Source: Janthinobacterium sp051380875 (lineage in GTDB: Bacteria; Pseudomonadota; Gammaproteobacteria; Burkholderiales; Burkholderiaceae_D). From it: 64,000 bases of DNA. The DNA is taken from positions 124,001 through 188,000 of the forward strand of contig NZ_JBNYXW010000003.1 of NCBI RefSeq assembly GCF_051380875.1, written 5' to 3'. Under the pieces are notes generated by a model, which was not told where the DNA came from, did not search any database, and saw only the letters and a program-made list of their open reading frames with translations. Numbering within the stretch: the stretch's first letter is position 1; the number at the start of each line of letters is the position of its first letter. Both the position numbers and the translations under genes were made by a program. Of this stretch, positions 33,993-42,034 are shown one piece after another.

Positions 33993-34348
33993 GCATCCAC
34001 CAGCATCTCGTAGCCGCCATAAATCATCCGCTTGCCATCGAATGGCAGCTTGCTCGGGTCCATCATGTCGGCCAGGCGCGGGTCCTTCATGACCTTGTCA
34101 TTGATTTCATCGCGTTTGGCGCGCGATTCGTACACGATCCAGGAAAACACCACCACTTCGCCATCCTGCAAGTCCACCGCCTGCGGGAACGAGGTCAGCT
34201 TGCCCGGCCTGACATCATCGCCCACGCATTCGCGAAACTCCAGCGCGCCGTATTCGCGCCAGACGGCGCCGCAGCTACGCGACATGGCCAGATAGGCATC
34301 GAGCTTGGCTTTCGGTACAGGCACCACAAATCCATCGACATACGCCAT
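33989..34348 (-). CDS. DUF1428 family protein
   Basis: A 119-residue cytoplasmic protein with the conserved start MAYVDGFVVPVPK, then CGAVWREYGALEFRECVGDD, VFSWIVYESRAKRDEIN and MPYGG-like end KRMIYGGYEML. It has a dimeric alpha/beta-barrel (YbaA-like) fold by family; function unknown. AAGGAGATCATC before the ATG at 34348 fixes the start; a longer frame adds 11 residues without such a site. Confidence 0.88.
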   Translation of the reverse strand: MAYVDGFVVPVPKAKLDAYLAMSRSCGAVWREYGALEFRECVGDDVRPGKLTSFPQAVDLQDGEVVVFSWIVYESRAKRDEINDKVMKDPRLADMMDPSKLPFDGKRMIYGGYEMLVDA

Positions 34349-34427
34349 GATGATCTCCTTGACTGTTATTTTTACAAACACGAATAAACAGCTTAGGACA
34401 ATGATCGCCAGACAACAAGCTCAGCAT

Positions 34428-34453
34428 AAAAAAAAGCAGGCTGGTGGCCTGCT
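34428..34453 (-). terminator. Terminator of the glutathione peroxidase gene
   Basis: On the minus strand AGCAGGC pairs with GCCTGCT around a five-base loop (34435-34453) and is followed by eight T residues (A-run at 34428-34435 on the plus strand). Confidence 0.85.
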
Positions 34454-34465
34454 GCTTCCTTACCT

Positions 34466-35059
34466 TCACAGCGCCAGTGCTCTTTCCACCGCGCCCACGA
34501 GTTTTTTATCGTCCGGCGTCACTTTGCTGGGGAAGCTATCGACGACCTTGCCATGGCGGTCGATCAGGTATTTGTGGAAATTCCAGGCTGGCGTCTTGCC
34601 TGTCTGCTTGATCAAATCCACATACAGCGGATTCGGCGTCGGGCCGGAGACCACCGATTTGGCAAACATGGGGAACTTCACGCCGTAGGTGTTGTAGCAA
34701 AAATCGGCGATTTCCTTGCTGTTGCCCGGCTCCTGCTTGCCAAAATCGTTCGATGGGAAGCCCAGCACCACCAGGCCCTTGCTGCCGTATTTGGCGTACA
34801 GCGCCTCGAGCCCTTCATATTGATTGGTAAAACCACAATAGCTGGCGGTGTTGACCACCAGCACGACCTTGCCCGCGTACTGGCACAAGTTTTGTGGCGC
34901 TTCGTCCTGCAGGCGGTTGAAGGTCTGCTTGAGGATGGCGGGACAGGCTGCGGGCGCGGCAGCGGTGGTGGCAGCATCGGCAGCATGGGCCGGTACGGCC
35001 AGGCTGGCGCTGGCGGCGAGTGTGGTCAGCACAAACAGCTGGGCAAGGGTCTTGGACAT
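34466..35059 (-). CDS. Exported glutathione peroxidase-family protein
   Basis: A 197-residue thioredoxin-fold peroxidase. MSKTLAQLFVLTTLAASASL with AVPAHA forms a Sec signal, so it is predicted to act in the periplasm. The peroxidatic Cys is in VVNTASYCGFTNQYEGL, the Gln in FGKQEPGN and the Trp in PAWNFHKYLIDRHG; all three catalytic positions are present. The segment before Gln reads FPSNDFG in place of the usual FPCNQFG, so the resolving Cys of thioredoxin-dependent GPx may be absent or elsewhere (CPAIL or FCYNTYG). Starts at 35059, 35071 or 35092 are all possible; none has a clear ribosome site. Confidence 0.85.
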   Translation of the reverse strand: MSKTLAQLFVLTTLAASASLAVPAHAADAATTAAAPAACPAILKQTFNRLQDEAPQNLCQYAGKVVLVVNTASYCGFTNQYEGLEALYAKYGSKGLVVLGFPSNDFGKQEPGNSKEIADFCYNTYGVKFPMFAKSVVSGPTPNPLYVDLIKQTGKTPAWNFHKYLIDRHGKVVDSFPSKVTPDDKKLVGAVERALAL

Positions 35060-35241
35060 GAGCGATACCATGGTCGAAAAGGAAAAAACCATTCTATGCC
35101 AAACGCCGCGCGCGCGTATGAGGACAACAACAACAGTGATTGCTTGAGCCACATCAAGGACGGTGCAGTACTTGCCCAGCGGATAGTTTTTTTTACCTAT
35201 GCTCGGCCTTCCTGCCCCTTTCCTTGCCACGTGGAGTTGCC

Positions 35242-36357
35242 ATGTCCTTCCCGCACCCGACTGCACTACCCACTGCCTTGCTGGCCGCCAGCCTGCTCAC
35301 CCTGGCGCCGACCGGCGTGCACGCCGCCACGGCCATCAAGCCCGCCGCAACCAAAGACGCACCGGCCCTGCCCGCGTATCAGGCCGACCTGAGCCAGACC
35401 ACCGTTTCCGGCCTGTCGTCGGGCGGCTTCATGGCGGCGCAGTTTGCCGTCGCCTACTCTGCCACCGTTGCCGGTGCCGGCATCATCGCGGGCGGCCCGT
35501 ATTTCTGCTCGGGCCAGCCGGGCCGCTTTCCCTACATTCCGTATCTGACGAATGCCCTGACGACCTGCATGAATCCGGGCGAGACGCAGGTGGCGCCGCC
35601 CGTGGCGAGCGAATTGCTGCGCGCAGCGAACGACTTCGCGCGCGCCAATCTGATCGACGATACGGCCAACCTGAAACGCCAGCGCGTATATCTGTTCAGC
35701 GCAACGAAAGACCGCACCGTGACACGGCCGGTCGTCGAGCAGGTGGGGAAGTTCTATGCGCTGGCAGGCACGCCGGCGGCGCAGATCCGCTTCGTCGACA
35801 ATGTCGGCGCAGGCCACGCCATCTTGACGGACAGCAGCGGCGACAAGCCGTGCGCCGCGACGCAATCACCGTTCATCAACGACTGCAACTACGTGCAGGC
35901 ACGCGACATCCTGCAGCACCTGTATCCGGATTTGCTGCCATCGTCGACCACCCTGACGGGCAAGGTGATTGCCTTCAACCAGCGCCGCTTTATCCAGGGC
36001 GCTTACTCCAGCATGAGCAATACGGCCTACGCCTACATCCCGAAAATCTGCGACAGCGAGAGCTGCCGCGTGCACGTGGTGTTCCACGGCTGCCTGCAAA
36101 CGACGCAAGCCATCGGCGAGCGCTTCTACACCAGCACCGGTTACAACCAGGTAGCCGACGCCAACAAGATCATCGTGCTGTATCCGCAGGCCGAACCGAG
36201 CCCGATCCATCCCTACAACCCGAAGGGCTGCTGGGACTTTTGGGGCTACACCAGCATCAACCCGATCGACCCGGATTTCTACCGCAAGAGCGGCACGCAA
36301 ATGGAAGCGGTCAAGGGCATGCTGGACCGCCTCGCCGCGCGCCGCGGCTCGCGTTAG
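35242..36357 (+). CDS. Extracellular short-chain-length PHA depolymerase (type 2 catalytic domain)
   Basis: A 371-residue secreted esterase for polyhydroxybutyrate-type polyester. MSFPHPTALPTALLAASLL and the following LTLAPTGVHA make a signal peptide. The catalytic lipase box is TVSGLSSGGFMAAQFA (about residue 52-67), placed near the N-terminus as in type 2 enzymes, and the oxyanion-hole block VVFHGCLQTTQAIG lies near the C-terminus, followed by GCWDFWGYT. GGAG before the ATG at 35242 fixes the start. No linker or substrate-binding domain follows, so it may act on soluble oligomers. Confidence 0.85.
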   Translation: MSFPHPTALPTALLAASLLTLAPTGVHAATAIKPAATKDAPALPAYQADLSQTTVSGLSSGGFMAAQFAVAYSATVAGAGIIAGGPYFCSGQPGRFPYIPYLTNALTTCMNPGETQVAPPVASELLRAANDFARANLIDDTANLKRQRVYLFSATKDRTVTRPVVEQVGKFYALAGTPAAQIRFVDNVGAGHAILTDSSGDKPCAATQSPFINDCNYVQARDILQHLYPDLLPSSTTLTGKVIAFNQRRFIQGAYSSMSNTAYAYIPKICDSESCRVHVVFHGCLQTTQAIGERFYTSTGYNQVADANKIIVLYPQAEPSPIHPYNPKGCWDFWGYTSINPIDPDFYRKSGTQMEAVKGMLDRLAARRGSR

Positions 36358-36366
36358 GCGGCTTAG

Positions 36367-37821
36367 TTAGATACCGCCCATGCAGATGTACTTGATGACC
36401 AGATAGTCTTCAATGCCGTAGGTCGACCCTTCGCGGCCCAGGCCCGATTGCTTGACACCGCCGAAGGGCGCGATCTCGTTCGAGATCAGGCCCGTGTTGA
36501 CGCCGACCATGCCCGTTTCCAGACCTTCTGCCACACGCCAGATACGGCCGATGTCGCGCGAATAGAAGTAAGCGGCCAGGCCAAATTCAGTGTTGTTGGC
36601 CAGGGCGATGACTTCATCGTCCGTTTTGAAGCGGAACAGCGGCGCCAGCGGGCCGAAGGTTTCTTCGGTCGCCACGCGCATGTCGTTCGTCACGTCGGCG
36701 ATGATGGTCGGCTCGAAGAAGCCATTGCCCAGTGCATGGCGCTTGCCACCGGCCAGCAGGCGCCCGCCCTTGGCCAGCGCATCGGCCACGTGCTCTTCCA
36801 CCTTGGCCACTGCCTTGCCATCGATCAGCGGGCCTTGCGTCACTCCCGCCTCGATGCCATTGCCCACTTTCAGCCTGGCCACAGCCGCCACCAGTTTCTC
36901 GGCGAACGCTTCATACACGCTGTCCTGCACGTACAGGCGGTTGGCGCAGACGCAGGTCTGGCCCGCGTTGCGGTATTTCGAGGCGATGGCGCCTTCCACG
37001 GCCGCATCGAGGTCGGCATCGTCAAAGACGATGAAGGGCGCATTGCCGCCCAGTTCCAGCGACAGTTTCTTGATCGTCGGCGCGCACTGCTCAGCGAGCA
37101 AGCGGCCGACCTGGGTCGAGCCCGTAAACGTCAGCTTGCGCACGATGGGATTCGAGGTCATTTCGCCGCCGATCTCTTTCGGCGCGCCGGTGACGATGCT
37201 GAACACGCCCGCTGGCACACCCGCACGCTCGGCCAGCACTGCCAGCGCCAGTGCGGAAAACGGCGTCGCCTCGGCCGGCTTCAAGACCATCGGGCAGCCG
37301 GCCGCCAGGGCCGGGCCAACTTTACGCGTGATCATCGCGGCAGGGAAATTCCACGGCGTGATGGCGGCGCACACGCCAATCGGCTCCTTGGTGATCACCA
37401 GACGGCGGTCCGGCCATGGCGACTGCAGGGTATCGCCCGAAACGCGCTTGCCTTCCTCGGCAAACCATTCGATGAACGAGGCGCCAAACTGCACTTCACC
37501 CTTCGCTTCCGCCAGGGGTTTTCCCTGTTCGGTGGTCATGATCAGCGCCAGGTCGTCGGCATTTTCCAGGATCAGGTCATGCCAGCGGCGCAGCACCGCA
37601 GCGCGCTCCTTGGCCGTCTTCTTGCGCCAGGCGGGCCATGCCGCGTTGGCAGCTTCAATGGCGCGGCGCGTCTCGGCCGCGCCCATCAAGGGCACTGTGC
37701 CGATATGCTCGCCGGTGGCAGGATTGGTGACGTTCAGCGTCTGGCCACCGTCGGCGTCAACCCAGGCACCGTTCAAGTAAGCCTGGTGACGCAACAAGGT
37801 AGGATCTTTCAACTGCAGCAT
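36367..37821 (-). CDS. gabD: Succinate-semialdehyde dehydrogenase-type aldehyde dehydrogenase (GabD family)
   Basis: A 484-residue cytosolic aldehyde dehydrogenase. Catalytic Cys is in YRNAGQTCVCANRLYV, general-base Glu in KKLSLELGGNAPF, and the cofactor region in VLKPAEATPFSALALA with LTFTGSTQVGRLLA. Length and N-terminus (LLRHQAYLNGAWVDAD) match GabD, which converts succinate semialdehyde to succinate with NADP. No gabT is nearby. Alpha-ketoglutarate semialdehyde dehydrogenases of one class are close relatives of GabD, and the Weimberg operon that lacks this enzyme begins 1.5 kb away, so that role is a real alternative. Confidence 0.85.
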   Translation of the reverse strand: MLQLKDPTLLRHQAYLNGAWVDADGGQTLNVTNPATGEHIGTVPLMGAAETRRAIEAANAAWPAWRKKTAKERAAVLRRWHDLILENADDLALIMTTEQGKPLAEAKGEVQFGASFIEWFAEEGKRVSGDTLQSPWPDRRLVITKEPIGVCAAITPWNFPAAMITRKVGPALAAGCPMVLKPAEATPFSALALAVLAERAGVPAGVFSIVTGAPKEIGGEMTSNPIVRKLTFTGSTQVGRLLAEQCAPTIKKLSLELGGNAPFIVFDDADLDAAVEGAIASKYRNAGQTCVCANRLYVQDSVYEAFAEKLVAAVARLKVGNGIEAGVTQGPLIDGKAVAKVEEHVADALAKGGRLLAGGKRHALGNGFFEPTIIADVTNDMRVATEETFGPLAPLFRFKTDDEVIALANNTEFGLAAYFYSRDIGRIWRVAEGLETGMVGVNTGLISNEIAPFGGVKQSGLGREGSTYGIEDYLVIKYICMGGI

Positions 37822-37913
37822 ATGGATCTCCGGTCTGGTTTGAATTATCGACGGGAGATACTATGCCACAGCGCGGCCAATTTCGCAGGCGGGCAGCCGA
37901 ACTGCCCCTCCTT

Positions 37914-38756
37914 TTACTCAACCTTGAAGGACGACAGCTTCGGGTCCGGCGGCGGGTAAGCCAGCTTCATGGCCTGCAAGGTTTCCAGCAGCAGGGACGC
38001 CACCACCAGGTTGCGCTGGGTCTTGGAATTGGACGGCACCACATACCAGGGCGCGTGATCGGCATCGGTCTCGCGGATCGCCGTTTCATAGGCGCGCTGG
38101 TAGGCATCCCACTTCTTGCGCTGGGCGATATCGTTGGGATCGAACTTCCATTGACGGTCGGGATCATCGAGCCGCTCCTGCAGCCGTCCGCGTTGCTCGT
38201 CCTTGGAGATATGCAGGAAAATTTTCAGGATGACGGTACCCGTTTCGCTGAGCATGCGCTCGAAATCGCGGATCTGCGCATAACGGCGCTGGCATTCTGG
38301 CTTGTCGATCATGTCCTGCACGCGCGTGATCAGCACATCCTCATAATGGCTGCGGTTGAAGATGGCGATCTCTCCCTTGACGGGCACCTGCTGGTGCACG
38401 CGCCACAGATAATCGTGTGCCAGTTCGATGTCGGTGGGGTTCTTGAACGCCACGGCGCGGATGCCCATCGGGTTGATATTGCTGAAAATGGCCTTGACCG
38501 TGCCATCCTTGCCTGAGGTATCCATGCCCTGCAAGACCAGCAGCACTTTTTTCTTGTGCTGCGCGTACAGCATGCTCTGGCACTCGGCGATCTGCGCCGT
38601 CAGCGCCACGGTTTCCTCGCGATCCATGGCCTTGCACTGGGCCACTGTCAGCTTTTTATTCGCCGCCTTGATGGCCGCGCCCAGCAAGCGCTTGCCCGCA
38701 TAGTCTTCTTGCAGGTCGAAGCCCTTGCCGGCGCGGAACTGCGTGCGCGCCTTCAT
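37914..38756 (-). CDS. Polyphosphate kinase 2 family protein
   Basis: A 280-residue P-loop kinase transferring phosphate between polyphosphate and nucleotides. Walker A is LQGMDTSGKDGTVKAIF (about 71-87), the lid region contains VPVKGEIAIFNRSHYEDVLI (Walker B with FNRSHYED) and RWDAYQ-like KKWDAYQRAYETAI follows. Single-domain size suggests the class I/III PPK2 group; direction (ADP to ATP or AMP to ADP) cannot be told. Its start overlaps the stop of the CoA-binding gene by four bases. Confidence 0.88.
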   Translation of the reverse strand: MKARTQFRAGKGFDLQEDYAGKRLLGAAIKAANKKLTVAQCKAMDREETVALTAQIAECQSMLYAQHKKKVLLVLQGMDTSGKDGTVKAIFSNINPMGIRAVAFKNPTDIELAHDYLWRVHQQVPVKGEIAIFNRSHYEDVLITRVQDMIDKPECQRRYAQIRDFERMLSETGTVILKIFLHISKDEQRGRLQERLDDPDRQWKFDPNDIAQRKKWDAYQRAYETAIRETDADHAPWYVVPSNSKTQRNLVVASLLLETLQAMKLAYPPPDPKLSSFKVE

Positions 38757-39175
38757 GCTGCCAGCGCCAGGTTGCGGTGCTCAATTTTTGTGCAGCGATC
38801 CATCACCACCTCCAGTCCCGCTGCCCGCGCCAGTTGCGCCGCCTCCTCGTTGATGACGTCCAGTTGCAGCCACAAACAGCCCGCCTTGATGGCTATGGCT
38901 TCCTCTGCGATGGGCGCAATATCTGCCGACTTGCGAAAGCAATCGACGATGTCGATGCGCGCCGGCGCGACAAAGGCGGCGGCCTCTGCCAGGGTGGCAT
39001 AGGCGCGCTGGCCCAGCACCTCCTGGCCGGCAATGGCAGGATTGACGGGCAGCACGCGGTAGCCATGCTGCAGCAGATAGTCGGCCACCTCGTGGCTGGC
39101 GCGTTCCGGCTTGTTGGACATGCCAACGATGGCGATGATGCGGCTGTCTTGCAAGATGCGGGCGATGTTGGACAT
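38753..39175 (-). CDS. CoA-binding domain protein (YccU type)
   Basis: A 140-residue Rossmann protein with IIAIVGMSNKPERASHEVA (dinucleotide loop), YRVLPVNPAIAGQEVLG and DIVDCFRKSADIAPIAEEAI, ending in CLWLQLDVINEEAAQLARAAG. The family binds CoA or a related nucleotide; function is unknown. It is translationally coupled to PPK2 by an ATGA overlap. Confidence 0.85.
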   Translation of the reverse strand: MSNIARILQDSRIIAIVGMSNKPERASHEVADYLLQHGYRVLPVNPAIAGQEVLGQRAYATLAEAAAFVAPARIDIVDCFRKSADIAPIAEEAIAIKAGCLWLQLDVINEEAAQLARAAGLEVVMDRCTKIEHRNLALAA

Positions 39176-39281
39176 ATTGTGCGTAGTTAGGCGTGCGACA
39201 TTGCCCGCCTAGCGTAGCAGAATTATCCGTGCTTGGGAGCCATCCTTGGAGCTAGCCTGGAGGCGTACCTGATTTTTACTC

Positions 39282-40175
39282 TCAGGCCGGCACCGCGCCG
39301 AAGCGCACTTCCGGCAAGCCGCGCACACCGGGCTGGCGCGCGTGGAACAGGCCACCGGCCAGGGGTTCGCACTGCAGCTGCGCTGGCGCCAGGCTCTCCT
39401 GCGCCGTGGTGACGAACAATTCGTCATATTCCGGGCCACCCATGCTCACGCAGCTGGGCTGCGACACGGGCAGATGCACCGTGCGCTCGATGCTGCCATC
39501 GGGCGCGAAGCGCAACACGCGCCCTGCGCCCCACTGTGCGCTCCATAGGTGATCGTGCGCATCGATGGTGGCGCCATCGGCCGCACCAGGACCCGCATCG
39601 AGCACGGCAAACACACGCACCCGGCTGGCATCGCCCCCCAGGTAATCATCCCACCGGTAGATCGCCTTCTTCATCGAGTCGCAAAAATACATGGCCGTGC
39701 CATCGACGCTAAAGCAGATGCTGTTGGAAATGGCGATATGCGGCAGCGGCAGTCGTTCCAGCGTCAGATCCAGGTTGAGGCGGTAGAAGCTGGCGATGGC
39801 ATCACGGCACGGACGTTCATCAAGCGTACCGAAGACAAAGCGTCCCTGCCGGTCGCAGCGGCCATCGTTCAGGCGCGTCATGGGCAAGTCCGCCTCCACC
39901 GCATGCAAGGGCGTGACGGCCCCGCTACGTGCGTCAAACCACGCCAGGCGCGAGGCCAATCCCAGCAGCAGTACCTCATCGCTGTCCGTCAGCGCGAAGC
40001 AGGCCAGGCGCTCGGGCATATCCCAACTGTGGCGCTCGCCCGTGGCCAGCACCAGCGCATGCAGCTGGCAGCCTTCGATATTCGTCCAGAAAACGCGGCC
40101 GCTGCGTTCGCACCAGCGCACACCCTCGCCCAGAAAATCCTGCGCGTCGACCAGTAATTGAGCCTGTGCCCCCAT
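39282..40175 (-). CDS. xylC: SMP-30/gluconolactonase-family lactonase, probable xylonolactonase
   Basis: A 297-residue six-bladed propeller lactonase. Metal ligands fit GEGVRW (Glu), RLNDGRCDRQGRFVFGT (Asn), ISNSICFSVDG (Asn) and DGATIDAHDHLWSAQW (Asp). It should open a sugar 1,4- or 1,5-lactone to the acid. As the last gene of the xylose operon it fits the XylC step of the Weimberg pathway (D-xylonolactone to D-xylonate). The ATG at 40175 follows AAAAAGGAAAAAAG. The symbol is inferred from context; arabino- or galactonolactone are alternatives. Confidence 0.8.
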   Translation of the reverse strand: MGAQAQLLVDAQDFLGEGVRWCERSGRVFWTNIEGCQLHALVLATGERHSWDMPERLACFALTDSDEVLLLGLASRLAWFDARSGAVTPLHAVEADLPMTRLNDGRCDRQGRFVFGTLDERPCRDAIASFYRLNLDLTLERLPLPHIAISNSICFSVDGTAMYFCDSMKKAIYRWDDYLGGDASRVRVFAVLDAGPGAADGATIDAHDHLWSAQWGAGRVLRFAPDGSIERTVHLPVSQPSCVSMGGPEYDELFVTTAQESLAPAQLQCEPLAGGLFHARQPGVRGLPEVRFGAVPA

Positions 40176-40201
40176 CTTTTTTCCTTTTTGCTCTGTATTT
40201 A

Positions 40202-41215
40202 TCAAGCCGCTTCCTGGCGGGGAATCAGGCCGCGCGCGGCAGCGATCAGCAGCGCGCCGTGACCCGCCAGACAATCTTGCTGCCGGTCGTCGACGACGAT
40301 GTGCTTGCCATAAAAGAAGCCCTGCTCCTCGATCAGCAGGGACAGTGCCTGGCGCAGCATGGGTTTGCCCATAATGACGAGCGGCATATCGGGGCGCATC
40401 TGGATCGCCGTACTATTGCGCAGCGCCAGCAAGTCGCCACTGAGCACGGCGCCCATCAGAAAATTAGCCCGTTCATTGCATTCGACGGCGCTGAACTGGC
40501 TCAGGGTACGCACGCTGAAACAGGCGCGCGCCAGGCCGGTTTTTTGCGCTGCAGCGGCGCCGGCCAGCAGCATCTTCGGCACGAGTGTCTGCGCAAAGCC
40601 GCCATCGACTGATTGTCTGATCAGGGTATGCTGCGAAATCGCCTGCAACAGTTCACCGGCGATGGTGGTGCTGCAGCCAAGGATGCGGCGCTGGTCGTCC
40701 ACGCTGATCAGTTTGGTGTGCGAGGCAGGCACGATGATGGTGGCCGCACCGCGCAGCTGTAGCCGGTCCAGCAAACCGATGACTTCCGTTTCTTCGCCGC
40801 GCATCATGTCCATCGCTTCGACGTTATGCAAGCCAATGGCGCCATGCTGGTTGCGCACGCCGGGAATCAGCCACAGGGGCTGCGGCAGCACGTCGGGCAG
40901 CGCCACTGCGTGCATGCCTTGCGCCAGCTGCGCCAGGCCGGCCGGTGCTGGCAGGTGCGGCACTTCCTGCACGCCCATGGGCGAGCTGATCATGCCTGAC
41001 GCCAGCGCCAGATGCACTTCGGATGGCGCGATGCCGGCACTCGCCAGCAGCGTGGCCATGGACTCGCGCAGTGCCTGCTTCAGCGCACCGTTATGGCCAT
41101 CGATGGCCGTATTGCGCACGCCCGTTTCCAGCTGCGCCTGGGCGAGCACGACGCCGTCGCGCCATAACAGGGTGCGCGTATTGGTGGTGCCGGCATCGAT
41201 GGTGACTATATTCAT
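40202..41215 (-). CDS. dgoK: 2-dehydro-3-deoxygalactonokinase-family sugar-acid kinase
   Basis: A 337-residue kinase of the ASKHA fold. The phosphate-1 loop is VTIDAGTTNTRTLLWRDG at the N-terminus, with GMISSPMGVQEVPH, IVPASHTKLISVD and VVDDRQQDCLAGHGALLIAA as DgoK landmarks. It normally phosphorylates 2-keto-3-deoxygalactonate. Its position inside an oxidative xylose operon is unusual, because the Weimberg route does not need a kinase: it may serve galactose or arabinose oxidation by the same enzymes, or act on 2-keto-3-deoxyxylonate. The ATG at 41215 is set by family start. Confidence 0.82.
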   Translation of the reverse strand: MNIVTIDAGTTNTRTLLWRDGVVLAQAQLETGVRNTAIDGHNGALKQALRESMATLLASAGIAPSEVHLALASGMISSPMGVQEVPHLPAPAGLAQLAQGMHAVALPDVLPQPLWLIPGVRNQHGAIGLHNVEAMDMMRGEETEVIGLLDRLQLRGAATIIVPASHTKLISVDDQRRILGCSTTIAGELLQAISQHTLIRQSVDGGFAQTLVPKMLLAGAAAAQKTGLARACFSVRTLSQFSAVECNERANFLMGAVLSGDLLALRNSTAIQMRPDMPLVIMGKPMLRQALSLLIEEQGFFYGKHIVVDDRQQDCLAGHGALLIAAARGLIPRQEAA

Positions 41216-41293
41216 GGGCAGATTCACAGCGTCGGTAAAGGATAAAAGGAAGGAAACTACCCCATGGTAGAACCGCTCCGTATATCTGACCAA

Positions 41294-42034
41294 TCACTTA
41301 TTTAACATCATTGATACCGCTTCGGATATGTCAAAGACATCCATATCCTGTACCCCTAAACGGTAAGCCACGCTGGCCTGCAGCGTGCTGCCAGATGCCC
41401 TCCCCAGCCTCGGGGAGGCCAGGCAAAAACAGCCGCCATCGGAGCGCAGATGCAGGGCTGGCAAGGTGCTGGAGAAACGCAAAATGCGGCCTGATGCAGG
41501 ATCGCTGACGCGCGCCGCTTCGTGCAATCCGCTGGTGCCTGCCAGGCAGAAGTCATGCGCAAAGCCGGGCGCACCCGCCAGCTCTGGCCAGACCAGGCGC
41601 GCACCGAGCGGCGCGGGCTGGCGAAAATCGAAGGCGGAACCGGCCACCTCGCGCGCTTGTGCCACCGCCCCCGGAAAATAGCGGCTGGCGGCCAGGCGCA
41701 GCACGTGGTCACCCACGCCGGCGCCATGGCCCTGCAGGTTGAAGCACGGCGCCGGCAGAAAAATGGCATCGCCTTCGATGTGCAATGTGCCATCGCCATC
41801 GAGCTGAAAATGCAGCGCGAGGAGCCGCCCTTCGTGCGCCAATTGCAGCAGCATGCTGGCCTCGCCCAGTGCAGTGCACCACCAGCCAGTCAGCGATGGC
41901 GCGGCAAGGGGCACTGCGGCCAGCACGTCGGCCATGCGGCCATAACGGTCGGGCGCCTGCCACGACAACAGGCTGGCATTATGCGTGTTGACCTCCACGC
42001 GCATGCCGCGCCCATTGCGCAGCGTATGGCTCAT
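41294..42034 (-). CDS. Aldose 1-epimerase-like protein, shortened and catalytically doubtful
   Basis: A 246-residue galactose-mutarotase-fold protein, about 90 shorter than typical GalM (near 340). Recognisable parts are MRVEVNTHNASLLSWQAPDR, FLPAPCFNLQGHG (family: NHxYFNL) and ARVSDPASGRILRF. The N-terminal GRxxNR segment is missing, the NH before FNL is AP, and the catalytic Glu of the C-terminal CLE motif appears as CLASP. These changes suggest loss of epimerase activity; sugar binding may remain. The start overlaps the xylR stop by four bases (ATGA), so translation is coupled. Confidence 0.65.
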   Translation of the reverse strand: MSHTLRNGRGMRVEVNTHNASLLSWQAPDRYGRMADVLAAVPLAAPSLTGWWCTALGEASMLLQLAHEGRLLALHFQLDGDGTLHIEGDAIFLPAPCFNLQGHGAGVGDHVLRLAASRYFPGAVAQAREVAGSAFDFRQPAPLGARLVWPELAGAPGFAHDFCLAGTSGLHEAARVSDPASGRILRFSSTLPALHLRSDGGCFCLASPRLGRASGSTLQASVAYRLGVQDMDVFDISEAVSMMLNK

